Positions 1 through 5,988 of a DNA stretch of 7,657 nucleotides are shown here, in pieces. The position numbers were made by a program, and so were the translations under genes. Position 1 is the stretch's first letter; each line of letters starts with the position of its first letter. The notes beneath the pieces were generated by a model that was given only the letters and a program-made list of their open reading frames with translations, searched no databases and was not told where the DNA came from. The stretch comes from Actinomycetota bacterium (GTDB lineage: Bacteria; Actinomycetota; Actinomycetes; Nanopelagicales; Nanopelagicaceae): NCBI GenBank assembly GCA_009924185.1, contig RFSC01000037.1, forward strand, positions 1 to 7,657, in the 5' to 3' direction.

Positions 1-370
1 TGTGCTACATCATTCGCATTTAGGTCATCCTTCTTAAGTGTTGCGATCTCTTCACACTGCTTCCAGGTAACAGATCCAACCTTGTCCTTGTGAGGAACAG
101 AGGAACCCTTTTCAAGTCCCGCTGCCTTCAGAAGAAGACGTGATGCTGGTGGTGTCTTAGTAATAAAGGTAAATGAGCGATCTTCATAAACGGTGATCTC
201 AACCGGAATGATCCTTTTTGCTTTTCGGTAGCAGCGTTGTACTGCTTAACGAAGTCCATGATGTTGACACCATGCTGACCAAGAGCTGGACCAACTGGTG
301 GAGCTGGTGTTGCAGCGCCTGCCTGGATCTGCAGCTTGATAAGTGCTTGGACCTTCTTCTTCGGTGCCAT
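1..370 (-). CDS. rplK: 50S ribosomal protein L11, 3' end beyond window, frameshifted
   Basis: L11 binds 23S rRNA in the GTPase-associated centre of the large ribosomal subunit. The start is ATG at 370, preceded by AAGGAG six bases upstream. The first ~53 codons (MAPKKKVQALIKLQIQAG, then PAPPVGPALGQHGVNIM) are classic L11. The frame then breaks near 209-214. In another frame the protein resumes with IIPVEITVYEDRSFTF and continues through KTPPAS, LLLKAAG, VTWKQ and DLNANDV to the window edge with no stop. Compared with the Mycobacterium protein as I remember it (142 aa), about 17 residues lie outside the window. Read unshifted, the frame ends after 80 residues in an unrelated tail. A net loss of 4 bp explains the break: TGAT at 209-212 would be TGATTGAT in an intact gene, encoding G-S-I-I-P. 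L11 is highly conserved and normally single copy, so a sequence error is more likely than a true pseudogene. It lies 40 bp downstream of nusG, as usual. Confidence 0.93.
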
Positions 371-410
371 TTTCTTCTCCTTGTGTGTTTCTCTTTAACT
401 AAATCTCTAC

Positions 411-1034
411 TTAGATCTTCTGAACCTGGTGGAATGAAAGCTCTACTGGGGTCTCGCGACCAAAGATCGAAACGAGAACCTTGAGTTTTGCCTGCTCCGG
501 CATGATCTCCGAAATTGTTGCTGGCAAGGTGGCAAATGGGCCATCCATAACGGTGACAGATTCGCCGACTGAGAAGTCCACAACCTTCACATCAGGCTTC
601 ATGGTCTTCTTAAGTTCACGTGGCATCAACATCTTTTCCGCTTCAGAAAGTGGCAGCGGGCTTGGGTGATGTGAGTTGCCTACGAAACCGGTAACACCAG
701 GTGTGTTACGAACGCAGGACCAGGATTCATCGGTGAGATCCATACGCACCAATACATAACCAGGATAAACATTGCGCTTAACCTGCTTGCGCTGGCCATT
801 CTTGATCTCGGTGACCTCTTCTTCAGGAACCTCAATCTGGAAGATGTAATCCTCCATGTGAAGTGACTGAATGCGCTGTAGAAGATTTCCCTTCACGCGC
901 TTTTCAAAACCGGCATATGAGTGAACGACATACCAATCACCGGATTGAGATGCGAGTTCAGCACGGAACGCAGCAACCTCTGGAGATACCTGCTCTTGAA
1001 CCTCTTCCTCTTCAAGTTCGTTACTGCTACTCAA
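411..1034 (-). CDS. nusG: Transcription termination/antitermination protein NusG
   Basis: NusG binds RNA polymerase, affects pausing and Rho termination, and links transcription to the ribosome. From the chosen TTG at 1034 the product is 207 aa. A short acidic N-terminal tail (ELEEEEVQEQ, ~6-15), common in actinobacterial NusG, precedes the NGN domain (~33-140, beginning GDWYVVHSYAGFEKRVKGN and containing NVYPGYVLVRM and TPGVTGFVG). A C-terminal KOW domain follows (~150-206, with VGESVTVMDGPFATLPA and GRETPVELSFHQVQKI). No ATG, GTG or TTG occurs in frame between 1034 and the NGN domain. The frame is open further upstream to 1145, but that stretch is tRNA-Trp and cannot be protein. The TTG has AAGG directly against it and no properly spaced Shine-Dalgarno, and it overlaps a TGA in another frame (1031-1033). 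The real 5' end may therefore have been altered together with the missing secE. It is followed by rplK in the usual order. Confidence 0.92.
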   Translation of the reverse strand: MSSSNELEEEEVQEQVSPEVAAFRAELASQSGDWYVVHSYAGFEKRVKGNLLQRIQSLHMEDYIFQIEVPEEEVTEIKNGQRKQVKRNVYPGYVLVRMDLTDESWSCVRNTPGVTGFVGNSHHPSPLPLSEAEKMLMPRELKKTMKPDVKVVDFSVGESVTVMDGPFATLPATISEIMPEQAKLKVLVSIFGRETPVELSFHQVQKI

Positions 1035-1053
1035 CCTTGGTACAACAACTGCG

Positions 1054-1127
1054 CAGGGCAGGAGGGACTTGAACCCCCAACCGCCGGTTTTGGAGACCGG
1101 AACTCTGGCCAGTTGAGCTACTGCCCT
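1054..1127 (-). tRNA. trpT: tRNA-Trp (anticodon CCA)
   Basis: This is a complete 74-base cloverleaf without encoded CCA. The acceptor stem AGGGCAG pairs with CTGCCCT, discriminator G. The D stem is GCTC/GAGT with one G-U pair. The anticodon stem CCGGT/ACCGG closes a CTCCAAA loop with anticodon CCA. The T arm is GGGGG-TTCAAGT-CCCTC. Actinobacteria commonly carry tRNA-Trp just before secE-nusG. Here nusG begins only about 20 bases after the tRNA, with no secE between. Confidence 0.97.
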
Positions 1128-1142
1128 TCGAGGCACCTTGTT

Positions 1143-1175
1143 CATGCAATCAACATGCAGACATGCGAAAGCATG
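1143..1175. repeat. CATGC repeat cluster with small hairpin in the tRNA-Trp leader
   Basis: Three direct copies of CATGC lie at 1143-1147, 1154-1158 and 1162-1166, followed by an inverted copy GCATG at 1171-1175. The last two form a perfect 5-bp stem around a 4-base loop. The cluster sits between the proposed promoter and the 5' end of tRNA-Trp, so it would be in the tRNA precursor leader, and it could also be an operator. The function is unknown and chance is possible. Confidence 0.3.
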
Positions 1176-1183
1176 GACTTTTC

Positions 1184-1212
1184 ATAATCGAATTTTTTCA
1201 AGACCCGATCAA
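1184..1212 (-). promoter_or_regulatory. Putative sigma70-type promoter for tRNA-Trp and the nusG-rplK operon
   Basis: On the minus strand, TTGATC (1207-1212) and GATTAT (1184-1189) are separated by exactly 17 bases, with an AT-rich spacer. Transcription would start near 1177, about 50 bases before the tRNA. This is the only good hexamer pair I found in the 171-base divergent gap between tRNA-Trp and aspC. Confidence 0.5.
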
Positions 1213-1280
1213 GCAAGCGCCAGGACGGGAAAGTGTAGGTGAGCCACCCCCAATAGGTAAAACTCGCGCTTGGCTCCCCT

Positions 1281-1286
1281 TATGTA
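1281..1286 (+). promoter_or_regulatory. Possible -10 element of a leaderless aspC transcript
   Basis: TATGTA lies 12 bases before the GTG start of aspC. The bases directly before the start are pyrimidine-rich (TTCCCCCC), so there is no Shine-Dalgarno. Leaderless or near-leaderless mRNAs are common in actinobacteria and would fit. No convincing -35 is visible, so the call is weak. Confidence 0.25.
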
Positions 1287-1298
1287 AGACTTCCCCCC

Positions 1299-2504
1299 GT
1301 GAGTAAGCCCAGAATCTCCGCACGAATCGCCGCCATCGCAGAGTCTGCGACCCTGGCCGTCGATGCCAAAGCTAAAGCCCTTAAAGCCGCCGGCCGTCCC
1401 GTTATTGGATTTGGCGCCGGCGAACCCGATTTCCCGACCCCGGATTACATCGTTGAATCCGCAGTCGTAGCCGCAAAAGTTGTCGCTAACCACAGATACT
1501 CACCAACACCAGGTTTACCAGAGTTGCGCGAAGCGATCGTTAAGAAAACCAAACGCGATTCAAATTACGAAATCACCGCAGATCAAGTTCTTGTTACTAA
1601 CGGTGGCAAGCAAGCTGTGTATCAAGCCTTTGCAACCATCATCGATAAAGATGATGAGGTAATTCTTCCCTCTCCATATTGGACCACCTATCCAGAGTGC
1701 ATCAAGCTTGCGGGTGGAAAAGCGGTTGAAGTCTTCGCAGATGAGTCACAAAACTATCTCGTTACCGTCGAGCAATTAGAAAAAGCCCGCACTCCAAAGA
1801 CCAAAGCGATTCTCTTCTGCTCACCTTCAAATCCAACCGGATCGGTGTATTCACCCGAACAAGTCAAAGCAATCGGTGAGTGGGCGTTAAAGAATGACAT
1901 CTGGGTAATCACTGATGAAATTTACGAACACCTTCTTTATGACGGCGCCACCGCTCCATCACTTCCAGTTTTAGTTCCAGAGATGGCGGACAAAACCATC
2001 ATCCTCAACGGTGTTGCAAAAACTTACGCGATGACCGGATGGCGCGTTGGTTGGATGGTTGGACCAAAGGATGTAATCAAGGCCGCCACAAATCTCCAAT
2101 CACATCTGACCTCAAATGTTTCTAACATCGCACAACGCGCTGCAATCACTGCGCTTACCAATGATTTATCCGCAGTTAAAAAGATGGGCGAAGCTTTTGA
2201 TCGCCGTCGTAAGTTAATTGTGAAAATGCTTAATGAAATCCCTGGAATCGAATGCCCAACCCCAACAGGAGCCTTCTATGTTTATCCGTCTGTTAAAGGT
2301 GTTCTTAACAAAGAAATTAATGGCCGCCGTCCAAGTACTTCTGCTGAGCTTGCTTCGCTCATACTTGAAGAAGCGGAGGTCGCGGTAGTTCCTGGTGAAG
2401 CCTTCGGCCCATCTGGATATCTGCGTCTTTCCTACGCCACCTCAGATGAAGACATCATTGAGGGCGTAACCCGCATTAAGAACCTGCTGTCACAGGCGAA
2501 GTAG
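1299..2504 (+). CDS. aspC: Aspartate aminotransferase (PLP-dependent, fold type I)
   Basis: It transfers the amino group between aspartate and 2-oxoglutarate, giving oxaloacetate and glutamate, in the cytoplasm with pyridoxal phosphate. The 401-aa length is normal. Visible landmarks are the N-terminal GFGAGEPDFPTP (37-48), the cofactor-stacking aromatic in SPYWTTYPE (Y127/W128), Asn178 in SPSNPTG, Asp206 and Tyr209 in DEIYEHLLY, and the Schiff-base Lys241 in AKTYAMTGWRVGW with Arg249. The substrate-carboxylate arginine is Arg376 in YLRLSYA. The sequence resembles the bacterial (Thermus/Bacillus-like) aspartate aminotransferase subgroup more than the E. coli one. The start is GTG, giving MSKPRISARI, without a Shine-Dalgarno and probably leaderless. 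It is the only plus-strand gene here and diverges from tRNA-Trp/nusG, an arrangement I recall in Streptomyces. Its stop is one base from the stop of the convergent copC-like gene. Activity on related substrates (aromatic amino acids, prephenate) cannot be excluded. Confidence 0.93.
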   Translation: MSKPRISARIAAIAESATLAVDAKAKALKAAGRPVIGFGAGEPDFPTPDYIVESAVVAAKVVANHRYSPTPGLPELREAIVKKTKRDSNYEITADQVLVTNGGKQAVYQAFATIIDKDDEVILPSPYWTTYPECIKLAGGKAVEVFADESQNYLVTVEQLEKARTPKTKAILFCSPSNPTGSVYSPEQVKAIGEWALKNDIWVITDEIYEHLLYDGATAPSLPVLVPEMADKTIILNGVAKTYAMTGWRVGWMVGPKDVIKAATNLQSHLTSNVSNIAQRAAITALTNDLSAVKKMGEAFDRRRKLIVKMLNEIPGIECPTPTGAFYVYPSVKGVLNKEINGRRPSTSAELASLILEEAEVAVVPGEAFGPSGYLRLSYATSDEDIIEGVTRIKNLLSQAK

Positions 2505-2505
2505 A

Positions 2506-3072
2506 TTAATAGTCATTGATCTTTCGGTAGAGAATCCAGCTACCGATTGCAATCAAAGCAATTACCGCAATCGCAATATGGTCAGAGTGCACATGGATAA
2601 AACTGCCATGCTCTGCATGTTCGCTATTTGAGCTCTTTACATCCTTTGGTGATGGAGTCGGAGATTCTACAACCGCTGAGATTGTTACTGGAGTTTCACC
2701 ATCTGGCTGATACTCAAAGCTGTACTTGCCCTCAACAACATGGCCATCGGCAGAAACTATTCGATAATCAACTTCATACTTACCTAACACAAAATCTTGC
2801 GGCAAAGCCTTTGCAAAAATAAATGGCCCAGCCACCTCGCTAGCTGCCGAAACGATTGCACCATTTTTATCTGTCACAGTTAGTTGATTTGGATCTTCCT
2901 TGCCAACAACCAACAAGTCTTCATTGAACTCTAGACGAAACTCAGCAGGCATCTGAGTGACCAAAGAGTCTTTCCCGGGATTTGAACTTACAAAAACAGA
3001 GTGAGAAGAGGCTGGCGATGCAGCAAGCATCACAATGCTTAGGGCAAACCATGCACTAAAGATTCTCTTCAC
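2506..3072 (-). CDS. CopC-family copper-binding protein with C-terminal membrane anchor
   Basis: A predicted exported, membrane-anchored copper-binding protein of 188 aa. The signal peptide MKRIFSAWFALSIVML ends ASS, and cleavage would leave His24 as the mature N-terminus (HSVFVSSNP), matching the CopC HAxLxxSxP start in which that histidine binds Cu(II). The other expected ligands are Asp109 and His111 in VSADGHVVEGKYSFEY. A Pro/Ser-rich linker (~136-150) leads to a His-rich stretch with five histidines (~151-165), then one transmembrane helix (~166-183) and a short basic tail. The chosen start is GTG at 3072, which has GAAGAGG six bases upstream. A TTG at 3102, directly after the ycnI stop, would add ten residues but has no ribosome site. 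It is last in the cassette after the YcnI-like gene (30-bp gap). Family assignment is firm; the precise role (sequestration, delivery or resistance) is inferred. Confidence 0.88.
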   Translation of the reverse strand: MKRIFSAWFALSIVMLAASPASSHSVFVSSNPGKDSLVTQMPAEFRLEFNEDLLVVGKEDPNQLTVTDKNGAIVSAASEVAGPFIFAKALPQDFVLGKYEVDYRIVSADGHVVEGKYSFEYQPDGETPVTISAVVESPTPSPKDVKSSNSEHAEHGSFIHVHSDHIAIAVIALIAIGSWILYRKINDY

Positions 3073-3102
3073 TTTCAACCTCTTCTCTACTCCGTTAATC
3101 AA

Positions 3103-3684
3103 CTATGCAGCAGGTCTAACTGTAATGCTTGGAGCTGGCCCAAACTCAGTATCTGCTGTGTCTGCCATTGTCGAACCATCAGTAATTATCCACTTCAGGA
3201 AGAAATCATTTTGTGCTTTCTTCTTAGTGTCTATGTCCTGATAACCACGTTTGCAAACCTGGGTCGTTGGGAAATTGACCCTAGTTGGTGTGGTTATTTC
3301 ACGGTTCCATCGCACTTGGAAGGCAAACTCAGCAAATGTTCCATGGTCGATTTGCTGCATCGGCGATCTAGCTGTCCAAGTTATGGTGTTAAAGAGTGCA
3401 ACACCTTTGTCGTTTTTCTCAGCGCTTGGTACGACACGTGCGCGCCAACCTGCCTTGAACTCTGGACGTGGAGTTCCTGCCTGAACAGGAACTACTACCT
3501 CAAACACGCCAGTGCCGAAATAGTTCTTTCCATCAGTGCAACCATGTCCGAGGCGCAGATATACCGTTGATGATTGTCCTGCTACATCGGAGAAGCCACG
3601 CAGGCTTGCACCCACATGGGCAGATGATGGAGTTAATCCCACCATAGTTAAAACAGCAGCCAAAATTGCAATACGTTTTTTCAC
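3103..3684 (-). CDS. YcnI-like (DUF1775) secreted copper-associated protein
   Basis: A 193-aa exported protein. The signal peptide MKKRIAILAAVLTMVGLTP ends SSA, leaving His23 as the mature N-terminus (HVGASLRGF); YcnI proteins bind Cu(II) through such an N-terminal histidine. Other family-like segments are STVYLRLGHGCTDG (39-52), the AGW at 78-80, ITWTA (101-105), EFAFQVRW (119-126) and the terminal PAPSITVRPA. Cys49 and Cys144 could form a disulfide. It resembles the anchorless YcnI form, since the usual C-terminal helix of other members is absent. The start is GTG at 3684 with GAAAGG nine bases upstream. The 45-bp gap before it is very AT-rich and holds TTGACT at 3724-3729, a possible -35 with no clear -10. 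It lies between a small membrane protein and the copC-like gene, an association known in many bacteria. A chaperone role for copper is inferred. Confidence 0.82.
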   Translation of the reverse strand: MKKRIAILAAVLTMVGLTPSSAHVGASLRGFSDVAGQSSTVYLRLGHGCTDGKNYFGTGVFEVVVPVQAGTPRPEFKAGWRARVVPSAEKNDKGVALFNTITWTARSPMQQIDHGTFAEFAFQVRWNREITTPTRVNFPTTQVCKRGYQDIDTKKKAQNDFFLKWIITDGSTMADTADTEFGPAPSITVRPAA

Positions 3685-3729
3685 AATAAAATACCTTTCG
3701 TTAAAGTTAAATTAAAAAATATTAGTCAA

Positions 3730-4203
3730 CTACAACGAAGGCAATGGCGGCGCCGGACTCCAGAATCTAGTAATGGCTCGATTAACAAAGATCGATCTGA
3801 TTTCTTCCAAAAACAAAACTGCTGGCTTCTCTATACAAATCTCTGGCAGTTTTTCAAAACCAATTACTAAGTGATCAAAAGCCCATTTAGCTAACTTCTC
3901 TACATAACCCAAGACCAGGTAACCAAGCAATCCGAAAAATACGTGAGAGGCATACATAACTAAGGAGCTCTCATACCTAGATGACAATGCAACGTGTCCA
4001 AACAACTGGGTAACAACTATTGCTGCTGCCAACCCTGGGCCTTCCATCTCTGACCTTGATAGCAAAGCGCCAGCTCCATATGTAGCAACCGCTACCAATA
4101 AGAATTGTGGGAGATTTACAAAAGCACCACCTGCAACATGATGGGCGAAGATTGTTCCCATAGAAAGAGCTAGTCCGAGATAAATCGTCCTGACTAGCTT
4201 CAC
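3730..4203 (-). CDS. Small integral membrane protein, probably copper-cassette associated
   Basis: I do not recognise a named family with confidence. The 157-aa product has four likely transmembrane helices (~5-28, 32-49, 57-75 and 82-104), then a cytosolic-looking amphipathic tail ending in the proline-rich RFWSPAPPLPSL. Histidines lie in or at the edge of three helices: H21-H22 in helix 1, H70 (FGH) in helix 3 and H87 (SHVFF) in helix 4. Together with the neighbours this suggests a metal-related role. It resembles uncharacterised actinobacterial membrane proteins that I recall beside copper genes, but that is from memory. The start is GTG at 4203, with no good Shine-Dalgarno and a TAAGAT -10-like element seven bases upstream, so leaderless translation is plausible. 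It is first in the cassette, 46 bp after murB and 45 bp before the ycnI-like gene. Confidence 0.75.
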   Translation of the reverse strand: MKLVRTIYLGLALSMGTIFAHHVAGGAFVNLPQFLLVAVATYGAGALLSRSEMEGPGLAAAIVVTQLFGHVALSSRYESSLVMYASHVFFGLLGYLVLGYVEKLAKWAFDHLVIGFEKLPEICIEKPAVLFLEEIRSIFVNRAITRFWSPAPPLPSL

Positions 4204-4209
4204 ATGGAA

Positions 4210-4215
4210 ATCTTA
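4210..4215 (-). promoter_or_regulatory. Possible -10 of a leaderless promoter for the copper cassette
   Basis: TAAGAT on the minus strand ends six bases before the GTG of the membrane-protein gene, the spacing expected when transcription starts at the initiation codon. No Shine-Dalgarno and no clear -35 are visible. If real, it would separate copper-cassette transcription from murB. Confidence 0.3.
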
Positions 4216-4249
4216 AACCTAGAAGAAATCACTTACTGTGTCACGCAAC

Positions 4250-5275
4250 TCACAAAGAGATTCCAATAAATCGCACCTCTGGCTCTAGCTCAACTCCAAA
4301 CTTCTCTTGCACCATTTTTTTTGCTTTACGGGCAAGTTCCGCAATATCTGCCGCGCTGGCACTGCCATTATTTATTAGCGCCAATACATGTTTATTTGAA
4401 ACACCAGCACCGTTATGAATCTGGCCCTTTTTAAATCCAGCGTTCTCCATCAACCAAGCCGCCGAAGTTTTTACCCGACCATCTTCCTGCACCCATCTCG
4501 GCGCATCTGCTGGCAATTTTGCTGCAGCCTCTGCGGACAACACCGGATTTACAAAGAAAGATCCAGCAGACCAGGTGTCATGATCCTTTGCATCAAGCAA
4601 CATTCCCTTTGCTGCACGCAAGGCAAGTACAGCCTTTCGCACCTCGCTAACCAACACTCGACTCTCTAACTCCACACCCAAATAACTGGCTAGCTCTTTG
4701 TACTTAATCGGCAGACTCATCTCGCCATTTCGCAATTGAAATGTCACATCGATAATCACATAACGCCCCGGATTCTTCTTAAACACCGAGGAGCGATAAG
4801 AAAACTCACACTCCGAGTTACTAAAGGTTTTGTACGCCCCCTCTTTGCGATCCCAGGTGCGCACCCGAGCAATTACCTCAGATACCTCATGGCCATACGC
4901 ACCAATGTTTTGAATCGGAGCTCCACCGACAGTGCCAGGAATTCCCGACATGGTTTCAAGTCCTGCAAAACCTTTTTCTAAAATCCACGCCACAAACTCA
5001 TCCCAATCCTCACCAGCAGCAACTGTGATCATTCCGCCGCTGCAGGCATCTACGTGATACGTATTTCCCTTTGTTTCGACTCGAATCACTGTGCCGTTAA
5101 ATCCCGCGTCGGCCACCAAAACATTGGAGCCGCCGCCGATAATCAAAACCTCATCACCTGCTGCATCGGCAGCCTTAACCGCATTTACCAGCTCTTCTTC
5201 AGTAGTTGCATGCACAAAGTTCTTGGCTGGCCCACCAATACGTAGGCTGGTGTGATTCGCCAATAACTCGCTCAT
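4250..5275 (-). CDS. murB: UDP-N-acetylmuramate dehydrogenase (UDP-N-acetylenolpyruvoylglucosamine reductase)
   Basis: MurB uses NADPH and FAD to reduce UDP-GlcNAc-enolpyruvate to UDP-N-acetylmuramate, the second committed step of peptidoglycan precursor synthesis, in the cytoplasm. The 341-aa length suits a type I enzyme. The FAD-binding part shows NHTSLRIGGPAKNF (7-20), LIIGGGSNVLV (44-54) and SGIPGTVGGAPIQNIGAYG (110-128). Catalytic landmarks are Tyr160-Arg161 in SYRSSVFK, the proton-donating Ser239 in WSAGSFFVNP, and the C-terminal GVELEPEVRFIG carrying the conserved glutamate (E331 or E333). AAWLMENAGFKKG and GVSNKHVLALIN are also typical. The start is ATG at 5275, ten bases after the upstream glycosyltransferase stop, with no strong ribosome site; a GGAGA in the end of the upstream gene is rather far away, so translational coupling is likely. 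It appears to be the third gene of an rpmG – glycosyltransferase – murB unit. Confidence 0.96.
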   Translation of the reverse strand: MSELLANHTSLRIGGPAKNFVHATTEEELVNAVKAADAAGDEVLIIGGGSNVLVADAGFNGTVIRVETKGNTYHVDACSGGMITVAAGEDWDEFVAWILEKGFAGLETMSGIPGTVGGAPIQNIGAYGHEVSEVIARVRTWDRKEGAYKTFSNSECEFSYRSSVFKKNPGRYVIIDVTFQLRNGEMSLPIKYKELASYLGVELESRVLVSEVRKAVLALRAAKGMLLDAKDHDTWSAGSFFVNPVLSAEAAAKLPADAPRWVQEDGRVKTSAAWLMENAGFKKGQIHNGAGVSNKHVLALINNGSASAADIAELARKAKKMVQEKFGVELEPEVRFIGISL

Positions 5276-5285
5276 AAGTAGAAGG

Positions 5286-5975
5286 TTATCTCCGCGCGCT
5301 CAGGATGTCTGTACGCCCGCGATATTTCTCCAGTATCCGGCTGTAATTCTTCTTCGAATTCTTCTCGCGATAATCTGGATCAGCATCGTGATACCCATGA
5401 TGACGCCCCTGCACCAATGGCAACTCCATCTGCCACAACTTTCCAGCCGCAGCACGCAGTGCTAAAGACAATTCGATATCCGCATTTCGGTAATAAGTTG
5501 CGGAAGGATTTGCACCACCTGCTTTTAAAGCAAACTCTCTATCCATTCTATCCATTGCAAAAAAGTAACTAAACAAAACATCTACTTCCCCATCACCCCG
5601 GTCATCAACACTGCGCCACTCATCTTCAATATTAATTAAGCCGCCACGCCAACCCACGCCTTGAAAACCAGCATCCAACTTTTCAACTACCGGAGTGATC
5701 GCATCTCCCGTGAAGTTGGTAGATGGATCCATAATCACTAAATACTTTTCAGTTACTGAATTCAAAAAGTTATTTACTGTGTGACCCCAGCCCAATTTAT
5801 TTTTCTGCCACGCCACAGTCTCATTAGGAAACATCTCCGGCACGGCTTTGTTCTCATTACCTGATGCAAAGATAGAAATCGGGGTTTGGGTATGTGCGCG
5901 AATGGATGCGACGCATTGCGCAAAATCCTCTAAGAAATTATCTGCGATTAAACAGATGCGAATCGATCCAGCCAT
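5286..5975 (-). CDS. GT2-family glycosyltransferase (GT-A fold)
   Basis: A cytoplasmic 229-aa protein, short for the family and without a membrane helix. The N-terminus IRICLIADNFLEDFAQCVASI fits the first strand and helix of a GT-A fold. LGWGHTVNNFLNS (61-73) precedes YLVIMDPSTNFTGDAITP (78-95), in which DPST stands where the metal/nucleotide-sugar DxD-like motif would be. The acceptor-side segment YYRNADIELSLALRAA (161-176) supplies the likely catalytic Asp166. LPLVQGRHHGYHDADPDYREK (185-205) and SKKNYSRILEKYR (207-219) close the domain. This matches an actinobacterial GT2 group I remember with a YRNLDIWWSL...LPLVRHEHRGW pattern. Donor and acceptor are unknown. The context between rpmG and murB suggests, but does not prove, envelope glycan work. 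ATG at 5975 is preceded by a weak AAGAG and lies 13 bases after the rpmG stop, so the genes are very likely co-transcribed. Confidence 0.78.
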   Translation of the reverse strand: MAGSIRICLIADNFLEDFAQCVASIRAHTQTPISIFASGNENKAVPEMFPNETVAWQKNKLGWGHTVNNFLNSVTEKYLVIMDPSTNFTGDAITPVVEKLDAGFQGVGWRGGLINIEDEWRSVDDRGDGEVDVLFSYFFAMDRMDREFALKAGGANPSATYYRNADIELSLALRAAAGKLWQMELPLVQGRHHGYHDADPDYREKNSKKNYSRILEKYRGRTDILSARR

Positions 5976-5988
5976 TGCTGGCTCTTAA

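Noticed and set aside
205..225. Programmed -1 frameshift in rplK at the run of five A residues on the coding strand
   Set aside because: A -1 shift there would still leave the protein one residue short in a highly conserved segment, and L11 genes are not known for recoding; loss of one TGAT from a tandem pair explains the data exactly.
1035..1145. Extension of nusG upstream to an ATG at 1145
   Set aside because: The added residues are a translation of tRNA-Trp in an accidentally open frame.
3073..3102. TTG at 3102 as start of the copC-like gene
   Set aside because: It abuts the previous stop without a ribosome site, whereas GTG at 3072 has GAAGAGG six bases upstream and gives a standard signal peptide.
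3211..3570. 119-codon open frame on the plus strand
   Set aside because: It lies fully antisense to the ycnI-like gene, resembles no protein family I know, and has no ribosome site context; the same holds for the other plus-strand open frames except aspC.
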